A stretch of DNA of 11,895 nucleotides from Circinella minor. Taxonomy: Eukaryota > Mucoromycota > Mucoromycetes > Mucorales > Lichtheimiaceae. The DNA lies in the NCBI GenBank assembly GCA_016758965.1, contig JAEPRB010000597.1, forward strand, positions 1 to 11,895, given 5' to 3'. A model generated the notes under the pieces. It was not told the DNA's origin. It worked only from the letters and a program-made list of their open reading frames with translations, and ran no database searches. The first letter of the stretch is position 1. The number at the start of each line of letters is the position of its first letter. Positions 1 to 8,474 of the stretch are shown piece after piece. Both the position numbers and the translations under genes were made by a program.

Positions 1-46
1 AAAAGGACTTGTTTTTATTATTAATTGAGGGTTATAACTATTTATA

Positions 47-92
47 TGGGCTAAGCCCAATTGTACAACTCAAGCTTATTTTACTAAGCTTG
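47..92. repeat. Cluster of three adjacent palindromes
   Basis: Three inverted repeats lie within 46 bp. TGGGC-TAA-GCCCA (47-59) is a 5-bp stem with a 3-nt loop. TTGTACAA (61-68) is a perfect palindrome. CAAGCTTA-N6-TAAGCTTG (71-92) is an 8-bp perfect stem. AGCCCAA near 54-60 can also pair with TTGGGTT at 91-97 with one G-T pair, so alternative folds exist. The cluster sits about 25 bp upstream of the start codon at 118. It could be a 3' UTR or terminator structure of a gene off the left edge, or the end of a small mobile element. The sequence does not decide which. Confidence 0.7.
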
Positions 93-117
93 GGTTCCTG
101 GTCACAATATTACCTAA

Positions 118-589
118 ATGGTAACAAGTGATGATGAACAAAAGGAATTATCGTTTGATAATTTCTTTAATAACATAGATGAAATTTTTAAGGTAGCATA
201 TTAAATTATATATTTCTTTAAGCTGGTTTGAATTTTACGAATAACAACCTTTTTATTTTTTTTTACGTAGGCGAGCGAGACTATAGTGAAGAAAGCCAGA
301 AACAATCCAAAATACTATATCGGTCAGTATGTTTTTCAGCACCCTGAGTTTCTCAAACCCCAGCCGCCCCAATATTCTATGAACGCGCCTTATAATACTT
401 TTGCAGCATTATAACATTACCATACGGGCACTACTTGATCAAGGCAGAGATAACGATGCAGTTCGTTTTTATAAGGAATTACTTTTGCAGTGGAATGGTG
501 TCAAGTTTCTTCCCTGGTTGGAACGCGAGAAGGTCTCGGTGGTGGTCAAGGACAAGAAACTAAAGCTACGATCTCCCTTTCCTTCGTAG
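118..589 (+). pseudogene. Two-exon small gene with a frame break; PPR-like helix pair after the break
   Basis: I do not recognise this gene with confidence. An ATG at 118 follows an in-frame stop (115-117). Exon 1 (118-192, 25 aa) joins in phase 0 across a 78-nt intron (193-270, T-rich, ending TACGTAG) to exon 2 (271-414). The product is 72 aa and ends in PYNTFAAL-stop. Directly after, the +1-shifted frame is open from about 383 to 589 and encodes YNITIRALLDQGRDNDAVRF, then a YKELL helix end. That pattern fits one pentatricopeptide (PPR) motif (Y-N-x-L-I-x-A-L-x-x-x-G-R-x-x-D-A), a helical RNA-binding repeat family. I infer one gene split by a single-base insertion or two-base deletion between 383 and 414. 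A genuine 72-aa protein with a chance downstream ORF, or a sequencing indel, is also possible. The gene may extend left of the window. Confidence 0.38.
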
Positions 590-657
590 TCTCTCTCTCT
601 CAATTTCTCTATATCTCAAACTCTCTCCCTCAATCTCTTCTTTTTTTTTTCTTTCTT
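584..657. other. Pyrimidine-rich tract (CT/T)
   Basis: About 75 bp are almost pure C/T on the plus strand, including a CTCTCTCTCTC run and a T10 block. CT-rich tracts often sit just upstream of transcription starts in fungi, but no convincing gene follows on the plus strand. It directly follows the end of the shifted frame at 589 and may equally be 3' UTR or simple sequence. Confidence 0.6.
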
Positions 658-659
658 TA

Positions 660-2096
660 TAGTTACTACATTTATATTCTTCAAAATAGTTAAAGCCATA
701 AAAGTTCTATTATTTATATGGATCGATAATGAAGAGCCTACTTATTTTATTTTTCATATGATTGGGGTTTTTACAGAGATTTTTATAAGTGTGGAAATAC
801 TCTCTTCATCAACAGGGATGAAATATTCGCATATAGAAAGTTCTAGTATCTTTAATATTTATATAATAATTATTTATAGATATGAAGAATAATAAAAGTA
901 ACTTTTTATTATGACTATGATGAATTTCATATAATATGCTAAGCAACAATTGCTATGGTATTTTTAAAAGGAAATAATGATGATGGTTATATGTAAATAA
1001 AAAAAAATATTTGTTCCTTTTTATGCTTAACCTTCTTCTTCAATCTTTCTTCTCTTTTTTTTATACACCTAATCAATCAGCAGCTACAAATCTACATCCC
1101 ATATATTATTATTTATTACAAATCAAGAATGAACGAAAAAAAAGAACATTAATATGACGGATGCCACTGGGCAAAAAAAGAAAAAAGTTATGGTTGTGTA
1201 AAGAAACCAAAGAGCTATTAAATATATATATTTATATATTCCAACAAAAGACGAATAGAACGAAGACTTTCATTTAATCATCTTCTCTATTTCATATTTG
1301 AGGCAAGTCTATATCATTATAAAAAAAAGTTAGTATAAATTGTGTGGTGGATCAGGAGTAAAGTTGGGGCTTCAATAGAGGATTAGTTATATAATCAAAA
1401 CTATCGAATCTTTTTATTTATGATCATGAATATCACCACCACGTCGACTGTTTTTTATTTTATTCGTTATTCTTCAACATTGCGATCAACGCTATCGATC
1501 CTCTTTATATATCATCATTCCAGATCATCACCATGACAATAACTGTTTTTTTATTATCACAAATACATTCGACTTCTATTTTAGTAACCCATCTGAATAT
1601 TATGAGGACCTATATCTCATCAACAACTATGCGATTATATATTGATTATATCTTAGCTTCAATATGTTGATAGTTCAAACTATACATAAAGGTAAGTCAT
1701 TATACTAGATAGTGATGCATACTTAAAAAAATAAAGAGGTTATGATTATACGATATACTTGTGTTGTTGGTGTTTATTGGATAATGATGATCATTTGTTT
1801 GATATTCTCTATTAATAATATGGATAATATATAAATTAAGATAAGAGACTGGGTATTATTATAAATACACTCTTGTAAAAATAACTATAACACTATAACA
1901 TAAAAGAAAACACTTCGAGACCCTAAGCAACCTAAAAGAAAATAATCTTGGAAAAGAATATAAACTCGTTGTTCACAAACGAAAGGTAGCAATCTCAAAG
2001 AATATAAGCAAGCACTAATATGTAAAAGAACAAGAGAACGATCTACCATGGAAAAAATGGAGATTTTCATTATGTTGAAACGGCAAAAACGGTTGT

Positions 2097-2099
<3 letters not shown>
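660..2099. other. AT-rich spacer, no gene recognised
   Basis: This stretch is strongly AT-rich and full of short A and T runs and TATATA blocks. A second pyrimidine-rich patch lies at 1020-1070. Open frames are short and have no recognisable motif. The longest, on the minus strand at 1885-2070, is a low-complexity hydrophobic frame. I see no tRNA-, rRNA- or transposase-like sequence. Confidence 0.6.

Positions 2100-2100
<1 letters not shown>

Positions 2101-2150
<50 letters not shown>
2101..2150. repeat. Trinucleotide microsatellite (TTA/ATT)n
   Basis: Fifty uninterrupted bases of TTA repeat, about 16.7 units, with no internal substitution. The purity suggests a recent or actively changing length. 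It lies in non-coding spacer. Confidence 0.97.
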
Positions 2151-2152
<2 letters not shown>

Positions 2153-2159
2153 AACATGT

Positions 2160-4060
2160 AATAAAATAACATAATAGAGCCTTTCATAAAAGCCTTCTTT
2201 ATCCTGTTTTTATATGTTCGTCAGGATGTAGTGAATATTGTTAAATGATTAATTTAGCTAACCAAATGGTATCCAAATGTTTTCATTATTTTTACATATA
2301 TTTTTTTTTATAAATGGTGAAGAAGTGGTCACCTTTTTTTTTCCCAATTTTTGTAAAAATAATAAATATCATGGCAATGCTGGTGCGATTAAATGTATAT
2401 TGGAAATGGTGGGATTAAAAATGTTTTTTAATATCAAGTGAATATACCAACTCACCAAGGCTCTCTTTTTTTCTGCTTAGACTAAATCTGTCAACTCTCT
2501 CTTCTTAAGTTCTCCTCCTCATTTCTCACCTTAGTTACATTAAATAAAAAACGACTCTTTAGTCCTTACAAAAAAAAGTGAATATATCGAGCAACATGAA
2601 CTATTTTTCTTTAAGATTAGCCATCAGTCAATATAACGATCACCAGCGTCATTTATCTTTGTATATTATTCGGTAAAATGACTAGCATTTCTAACTCTCT
2701 TTACTTAATATTACTAAATACTACCGCCTTCTTTTATTTATTGGTATTCAGTATTTATCATCGACACAACCGTGTTATTTTTATATTTTGGCTTTAGTAA
2801 TAATCTAAATTGATTATTATATTTTTATTATCATCAATTGGAAGGAATTTTTTTCTCATAAAGGACACGATCCAGTTATATATTAATCCATTCTATACCC
2901 TTTATGTCAGCTACCATATTTTATCAACAATGGGAAAATTATGCTTCTAAAATAATTTCATTATAGAACAAACATTGTTGCTATTTAAATATTCCTTTTC
3001 CCCCGTATTATCTCATAAACCACCTGCTTTTTATATTTGACCGTGTTCCTTGACTCATTACCTCGCGATCTATGTTGGTTTTATTTCGATTGAGCTCTTC
3101 TCCATTGATGCAGCCCTTGTTTTATCCAACTTCTTTTGCTGAGAAAAAAGGTGTAATTTTTTTTATTGAGATTCACGGAATTTATTGACTGACAAATAAA
3201 ACGTTTAAAAACTAATGTCATTTAATCCGCCCCAGCTTCTATTTTCAGTTCGTGCAAAAAAAAACATTTGTCTGCTAAATAGCGAGGTAATTGAGATGGG
3301 AAAATATGGTGAGCACAACAGAAGCTGTAGTCTATGGTCACTCATGCGGTTTTACTTCAAATCAATTTTTTTTCATACTCGTCTTGTACCTTACATAAAT
3401 CATGACCAAAACATTGCTTCTTGAATCCCGTAAGCATTCAATAGTTTCTAATATCTAGTACGAATCGAATCCAATGTCACGTATCACAATAATGATGCTA
3501 TAACGTTTATCGAACATTTAAAAAAATAAACAACTCATTCAATCGTATCATTATTTCATGCAACATACCGACACATTCCAAAAAGCAGCTGACTGGATTA
3601 TTAAACCCTCGACTACGTACAAGGATTGGCGGATACTTGCTTTGCTGGTCTTTTATTTCCATGACTTAAAACAACTTCTATCTTCTTTTTTTTATATTCA
3701 TCAATAAATTGAATTACTGTTACATATTATTATTTCAAAAAAGTACTCTCTATTATTGAATGCATTATACATAAATAAATAAAACAAATGTAAAACGTCT
3801 TTCATTTTTTATGCTTCACTGTAATTACGTGGTTGTAAATGTGTAGTTTTTTTAATAGTAAAACAATCATTGTAGTTTGCTTCGGAATCTACTTCTAGGG
3901 CTTTTTAATAGGGAGCATAATTCACAAAACAAGACAACGGTTATTCTTTACTCATGAAGAGTTTAAATTTGCTGCATAAAGTTAAAAAAAGATACAGTAT
4001 TAAAAAGGTAAAATCCTGACAACCGGGAGTTTCTTCTGTTCGAGCCTTGACCAAGTACAA
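2160..4060. other. AT-rich spacer, no gene recognised
   Basis: Almost 1.9 kb without a supportable gene. The longest frame (3215-3424, plus) starts at an ATG in low-complexity sequence and shows no motif or codon signal, so it is treated as chance. Long T runs and short AT palindromes occur throughout. The 3' UTR of the minus-strand gene ending at 4061 should lie in the right part of this stretch. Confidence 0.55.
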
Positions 4061-4810
4061 TTATGATTGACTCAAGCCAAAAGATCGAGAGTCGGATAGT
4101 CCTTGTAAACATGGTATTATAAATGGTGTTAGTCTTTTTACTTCCTGATTTATAACTGCATTACTTTTCTGTTCAATATTGCAAACGATAACCTGATAAG
4201 TATCATGGTTATCATATGGGTGATTATATGACTCTACCAGTTGCTTATTTTCAAGCGCATCTATAAAGGCTGTGGCATCACTATTATCGAATCCAACACC
4301 AGATTCGTGAAGAAAGTGAAATACGATACCGAAACGATACAGATTCCAACCTTGGTTGTCTATCATCTCGCTTTCAATTCTCTCGATTGCCGGAAATAAT
4401 CGAGACCGTATTTTTACAAGGTCTTTTAACTGCTCTTGATGGTCTGATTTTGCAACCTTTTCTCGTATTATCAAATGTCTTTTGTTTCGAACAGATATGT
4501 TCCTTGACTTGTTATTTTTGGTACTCCTTGGTCTTCCACGCTTATTATTTGGTAGATAAGAGTCGTGGTTTCGCTTGTAATGTTGTCGGACGCCGTGTAA
4601 CTTGGCGAAATTAGGTGGGTATTTTTTGCACTCATACTTTCCATTAATATTTTTAGCAAATACTGTACTATCTTTATTTGAAAACAAACATTTTGGTTAA
4701 TTTCATGCCTTATTATTGTTATTATCGACCACGGTACCTTCAATTATACTTAATTCAGATTCAAATACATTTTCCGTTCGTTCTATAACATCATTATTAA
4801 AAACAAACAT
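4061..4810 (-). CDS. Putative DNA-binding protein: degenerate C2H2 finger plus AT-hook, 2 exons
   Basis: Two exons on the minus strand give 224 aa. Exon 1 runs from the ATG at 4810 to 4738 (24 codons plus 1 nt). A 75-nt intron (4737-4663) has donor GAAG|GTACC and acceptor TACAG. Exon 2 runs from 4662 to 4061. The junction keeps frame (73+602 nt = 225 codons). The N-terminus is acidic, containing ERTENVFESELS. A finger CKKYPPNF...H-x4-H follows at about residues 36-57, with the exact spacing of a C2H2 zinc finger, but the second Cys is Tyr (codon TAC, one base from TGC). Next come the AT-hook KRGRPRSTK (minor-groove DNA binding) and a basic stretch. The C-terminal 130 aa are unrecognised. A nuclear DNA-binding role is inferred from the hook, and zinc binding is doubtful. 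The first exon lies in a tandem repeat and could be replaced by the copy at 4961-4889. The exon 1 assignment is less certain than exon 2. Confidence 0.6.
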
Positions 4811-5065
4811 TTTAGTTAGTATCATGTCATATTTATTCTTATTTATCTACTATTATTATTATATTATTATTGCTATTATCGATGGTACCTTCATTTTCAC
4901 TTATCTCAGATTCAAATGGATTTTCCGTTGGTTCTATAACATCATTATTGAAAACAAACATTTTAGTTAGTATCATGTCATATTTTTATTCTTATTAATC
5001 TATACCTTCTTCACCATTGTATTCACAACTTCAAACTTTCATCTCGGATTCTTTTAATACGCGTT
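4681..5065 (-). repeat. Tandem repeat (151-bp unit) duplicating the first exon of the finger/AT-hook gene
   Basis: Landmarks recur exactly 151 bp apart on the plus strand: GGTACC at 4733 and 4884, CAGATTCAAAT at 4756 and 4907, TTTTCCGTT at 4770 and 4921, and AAAACAAACATTTT at 4800 and 4951. A further AAAACAAACATTTT at 4681 lies only 119 bp from its partner, because 32 bp of AT microsatellite are missing in that unit. Read on the minus strand, each of the two good units holds TACTAAC (or ATTAAC), an ATG opening MFVFNNDVIE, a run ending in ..ENEG or ..IIEG, and a GAAG|GTACC donor. A third, diverged copy at about 4985-5065 keeps GAATCCGAGAT...GAAGAAG|GTATAG but has a TGA in the expected frame. 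Confidence 0.88.
4889..4961 (-). other. Duplicate (alternative) first exon of the finger/AT-hook gene
   Basis: This 73-nt segment starts with an ATG at 4961 and reads MFVFNNDVIEPTENPFESEI, then SENE plus one nucleotide, before GAAG|GTACC. It has the same length and phase as the exon at 4810-4738 and differs at a few residues (P/R, P/V, I/L). It could splice directly to 4662. Alternatively, because GTTATAG|AA precedes the ENxFESE part, the next copy could be included as a symmetric 45-nt (15-codon) phase-1 exon. Which is used cannot be told from sequence. Confidence 0.45.
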
Positions 5066-5087
5066 CCAATCTAATTTAAATATTAAT

Positions 5088-6101
5088 TTAGTCGCTCTTT
5101 AAGTTAAAATAAATAATACAGCTAAAAAAAATAAAGAGAACTCTTTTTTTTACGTGAGATTGTATTTTGACTGCTTCGATCGAGTTACTACTTTGTACGA
5201 GTTCGCAATAAAACTCAAAGTTTTGATAAATCTTTCCCATATACAACAATGAAACTATATGGCCTTGAGCAACTAAGCAATTTCGCACAATATTCCGAAG
5301 TACAAGCTTATGTTTCCGATCTTCTGTCTTTCTACTCCACTCATTGTGAAGAAGGTCGTTGAATATAACAGGTAATTATTGTGCCATAATCTTAAAGTCA
5401 CGCCCAATAAATGAAGTACTTTTCACCTGCAAACAATTCCCTAAGACACGACCAAAAGCTCTTGAACGATAACTTCGTAATTTCACTTGAAGTTGATCTG
5501 TCTCACCCGCACTCAGATATTTTATTGTAGAAAATGCAAGATATTTAGTAGGACCAAGCATCATCGCATGTAAAATCTCGATTGGGCAATCTTTGGTGCT
5601 ATCAAATGCATCCAGTTGAAGTAGCACTTCTCCAGTCTTTTTATATCTATGTGCATACATAATACTTTTTTGATTAGTATTAAACTGTTTTAGTAATAGA
5701 TAACATACATATTAATGAAGACTTACAGGTACAACATGACTGGGCGGAATGTTTAGCTCATCATCAACTAATTCATCTCCTGAATCTGATGTCTCATCAG
5801 AATCAAAATTATATGCTTCAGCAGCCTCAAAAGAGTTATCATGTTGATTTGAATCATTAGGAATAGAAGGTATTTGGTGAGAGGGTTCTGCTGGTGAAGC
5901 TTGTCTTTGATTTCGTCTCAGTTGGTTATCATGAGCACCACTCAATAGATTTCTAATGTTCTGGCGATGATTAAACCATAACCCGCAAGTACACTGTGCC
6001 TGATCAACTCGGCGAGGTTGCACTCTACGAGATTGCGGTTGTGGTCTTTGGGAATGGTTTTGTGCATTGACACGAAAAGTTGGTACAGTAGGTCTTAACA
6101 T
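5088..6101 (-). pseudogene. Decayed transposase-like gene (Tnp2/Plavaka-type EILH block), with in-frame stop and no C-terminal half
   Basis: Exon 1 runs from the ATG at 6101 to 5727 (125 aa). It has a cysteine/histidine cluster CTCGLWFNHRQ...H resembling a damaged C2H2 finger, Arg/Gln-rich flanks, and an acidic tail (DSDETSDSGDELVDDELN). Donor GTAAGT opens a 42-nt intron (5726-5685); the acceptor AAACAG is the one that keeps frame. Exon 2 from 5684 reads DAFDSTKDCPIEILHAMMLG, then PTKYL, and later FIGRDFKIMAQ. A TAA follows at 5378-5376, and the same frame continues for 95 aa (LPVIFNDLLHNEW...) to 5088. The D-(T/C)-P-(V/I)-EILH-x3-LG-x2-KY block and a following F-(V/I)-GRDFK block are, from memory, typical of fungal CACTA-like (Tnp2/Plavaka) transposases. 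The continuing similarity after the stop and the absence of the rest of the protein indicate a dead fragment. The family name is tentative. Confidence 0.55.
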
Positions 6102-6835
6102 ATTTAGAAAGAATAAAGCGATGGAGAAAACAATACAGATTGTGAAGCAAATTAAAAGAAAAGCAGTAACCTTATATATTTATAGATTTTCCGCCCTTAT
6201 TTGAATACAGTATCTTGGGTAACTATTAAAACTTTTCGGTATATTATTGAGCAATAATTTATAAATCTCTACTATCAGGTATACTTACTACAGAATATTT
6301 CAGTTTTTTAGTTTCCTAACAAGCTTCTATAATTTCCAAGTGACTGAAAAGTATGTGTTTAAAGCATATTGTTTAACGTAGTATAATACAATAATAATGT
6401 ATACTAATAATATAAATTTGTATTATAGAATGTTTTTTCATTTAACAAATAGACATAATGGTAAGTTTTAAGAGTTAAAAATATTATTTGTAGTATCTTT
6501 ATAGGGTATCCAAGTTTTGAAGAGAGATAAAATGGTAGTACGTATGTAATGATAGCTGATAAATACATATGTCTCTATCTTAGCGAACTTTTATGTTTAC
6601 CATTTTATTTGTAGATTCAATATTAATATAAATTATGATAATAACTCTAGAGAAACAGACGTGTTGATAAATTATTATTTTCAATAAAAAATTATTTTAT
6701 TCACCCCCAAAAAGAATTGGTTCCCATCACAAAAAGAATGCAAACTGCACGAAAATGCTATGCTCAATAAGGCAATTGTTTATGCTTGTATTTATATAAA
6801 CAAATCCCAATTTGAACATTCAGAACATTGGGTGT
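6102..6835. other. AT-rich spacer upstream of the transposase relic
   Basis: This stretch has no recognisable gene on either strand. It includes the 5' flank of the minus-strand relic starting at 6101; no clear TATA or CT-block promoter stands out. AT content is very high, and short palindromic AT blocks are the only structure seen. Confidence 0.5.
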
Positions 6836-6837
6836 GT

Positions 6838-6882
6838 ATTGTTGTTGTTGTTGTTATTGTTATTGGTGTTGGTGTTGGTGTT
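6838..6882. repeat. Degenerate trinucleotide tract (TTG/GTT, with GGTGTT units)
   Basis: A TTG/GTT run is interrupted by TTA and then changes into GGTGTT repeats. In one frame it encodes a run of Leu/Val, which makes an apparent hydrophobic ORF (6812-7039). That frame begins at TTG rather than ATG and is most likely a by-product of the repeat. Confidence 0.85.
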
Positions 6883-6951
6883 TTTGCTGGTTTTCAGACA
6901 GGGGGACACTTCCATATATAGGTTTTTGGTGTGTCTTATTTGCCAAGCTGT

Positions 6952-6990
6952 GAGCCAAAAGGTGCCAAAGGTGCCAAAGGTTTCCCAAGG
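6952..6990. repeat. Short tandem repeat of GGTGCCAAA
   Basis: Two perfect adjacent copies of GGTGCCAAA (6961-6978) are flanked by variants (GAGCCAAAA before, GGTTTCCCAAGG after). The same 9-mer recurs at 7682-7690, and GGTGCCA at 7394-7400. It is a candidate protein-binding repeat or simple expansion; function unknown. Confidence 0.7.
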
Positions 6991-7039
6991 TGAAGTGAAT
7001 GACTTATATGTTAAAATTGTGAAATTTGAAGAGAAATGA

Positions 7040-8010
7040 TAAAGATTAACAGGAGCCAGGGCTCTGTAAGAATCAATATAATTATAATAAGAACAAGGTC
7101 ACGATAAAAAAAAATTGGCAATACTTTCACATTAAATATATATATAAGTTACTAGAATATAAAATATGACTTGTGGCTTTATGTTTGGTATAAAAATGAC
7201 CAATAATGTATTTATTATGGTTTGATTTGATTTTTTTTTGTTTTCATATTACTATTAGTAAAGCGTATACGTATCATCATTTTTCATCATGTAAAAATTA
7301 AATGCGTAACAATTCTTTTTGGATTAACTCTTATTATTGTTTGACTCGGTATATAAATATTAGGTTCTGAAAAAAAAATTTGAGATATTTTGGGGTGCCA
7401 TAATTTTTGAGTATTTCCATTTCCTATTTTTCAAGTATGACAGAATAGAGAACTGCACTTTTTCAAAACTACATGGACTGGGAAGGACAAAAGATAAAGG
7501 AACCCCTCCCCCCAAAAAAAATGTCCACTAGTAGCAATGGCCCGTCTTCACATCATGCAAGCAACTCACCGTACACTCTTTTCAATTCTCACGAAATGAT
7601 TCTGATCACCACATCAGCAACGCATCGAACTCTACACAACACTTTTCATAGAATAGGTCGCGCAGTCTTACAAAAAAAAAAGGTGCCAAAATTTTTATTT
7701 TTATAGTTATTAAGAATTGAACAGTATTTTTCATTATTATTACCTATGACCGGCAAAGTATACCAATAATGATTCAAGTTTTATTTATTATAAAATACAT
7801 TTATTATAAAATAGGTATTGGGTAACTGGGTGACTTGTCCAGCAATGTATATAAGGATGGGAAGTTGGTAAAGATTCATAAATTAAATAATAAACTAGCA
7901 TAATTGTCATCAATAGAGATTAAAAATATTGATTTGTATATGTATAGAAGGATCTCTGCTTGTGTTGTATAACCTTGCGATTCGAAATCACAAAGAAATA
8001 TAAAAAGCAT
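7040..8010. other. Spacer with one GC-richer patch; weak ORF only
   Basis: Most of this stretch is AT-rich spacer. At about 7473-7660 the base composition becomes clearly less AT-rich, and an ATG-initiated frame (7473-7706, 77 aa, Ser/His-rich: MSTSSNGPSSHHASNSP...) is open. It lacks a recognisable domain and ends in low-complexity A/T sequence, so I do not call it a gene. The patch could be an exon of an unrecognised gene or a relic of a mobile element. Confidence 0.4.
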
Positions 8011-8019
8011 TATGTACAA

Positions 8020-8205
8020 ATGACTAAAGCGATTTCCACCACTGAACCAACGTATACAGCCAGATGGAAGGGCGCACACCTCAATGTCCGGATCAAACTT
8101 TACAGAACCAAACGTATACTGCCAAAAGCAAATCTCCAGACAAACCAGAATGTACTCAATGCTAAAGTCGTTCGTTGGAGAAGAAAAATAGCAGCTTGCT
8201 TGTAA
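8020..8205 (+). CDS. Unrecognised small basic ORF (61 aa)
   Basis: An ATG at 8020 opens a 61-aa frame rich in Lys/Arg (MTKAISTTEPTYTARWKGAH...). No family is recognised. It is less AT-rich than its surroundings. It contains an imperfect direct repeat, GAACCAACGTATACAGCCA (8044) and GAACCAAACGTATACTGCCA (8105), about 61 bp apart with a one-base indel. A TCTTTTTTTTCAG acceptor-like tract ends at 8233, so the frame may be part of a spliced gene interrupted by the transposon that begins at 8291. Chance is also possible. Confidence 0.2.
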   Translation: MTKAISTTEPTYTARWKGAHLNVRIKLYRTKRILPKANLQTNQNVLNAKVVRWRRKIAACL

Positions 8206-8290
8206 CCAGAATTTATAAACTCTTTTTTTTCAGCTCAGCTACAAAATATCGAACTTCGCTAAAAATCACCAGAAAGTCCGACGCTCCTAA

Positions 8291-8317
8291 TTGTCCACGC
8301 TAATGACGTCGACAAAT
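8291..8317 (+). repeat. Left terminal inverted repeat of the MULE
   Basis: TTGTCCACGCTAATGACG (8291-8308) matches the reverse complement of 11194-11211 without mismatch. The match continues as five less-conserved bases and AAAT (to 8317), for 24 of 27 positions. It lies about 160 bp before the transposase start codon. Confidence 0.85.
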
Positions 8318-8474
8318 TTTTGTTTTATTCAGAGACCGTCATTTCCCAGGAATGTTTTTATTTCAGACGCGTTTCGCCCAGGGGCAAATAACAGATCGCG
8401 CGTCTTTCCCATCTTTATGGGTAGATTCGCAATCCTATTCATTATTTTTTTATTCCTCATTATTTGTATTTATC

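Noticed and set aside
490..693. Third-frame ORF continuing through the CT-rich tract
   Set aside because: Its second half is a translation of simple CT/T repeats, and the start overlaps the PPR-like frame.
1885..2070. Minus-strand 61-aa hydrophobic ORF
   Set aside because: No motif and short. It is compatible with chance in AT-rich DNA.
2101..2150. CRISPR-like or satellite array
   Set aside because: It is a plain trinucleotide microsatellite with no repeat-spacer structure.
3215..3424. 69-aa ATG frame in the spacer
   Set aside because: No domain or compositional signal, and AT-rich low-complexity surroundings.
4021..4060. GTTCGAGCC at 4038 resembling a tRNA T-loop
   Set aside because: The flanking bases do not form a T-stem, and no acceptor, D or anticodon arm can be drawn around it.
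4387..4614. Plus-strand ORF
   Set aside because: Shadow of the minus-strand finger/AT-hook exon.
4471..4743. Minus-strand 90-aa ORF in the second frame of the finger gene
   Set aside because: It overlaps the finger and AT-hook frame, which has recognisable motifs, and lacks motifs of its own.
6812..7039. Leu/Val-rich frame resembling a signal peptide
   Set aside because: It starts at TTG, and the hydrophobic run is simply the translation of a TTG/GTT repeat.
8352..8474. Upstream in-frame ATG of the MULE transposase (41 extra residues)
   Set aside because: The extra residues are hydrophobic and low-complexity and overlap the subterminal zone of the transposon. The T-rich stretch before 8475 looks like leader sequence. 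It remains possible.
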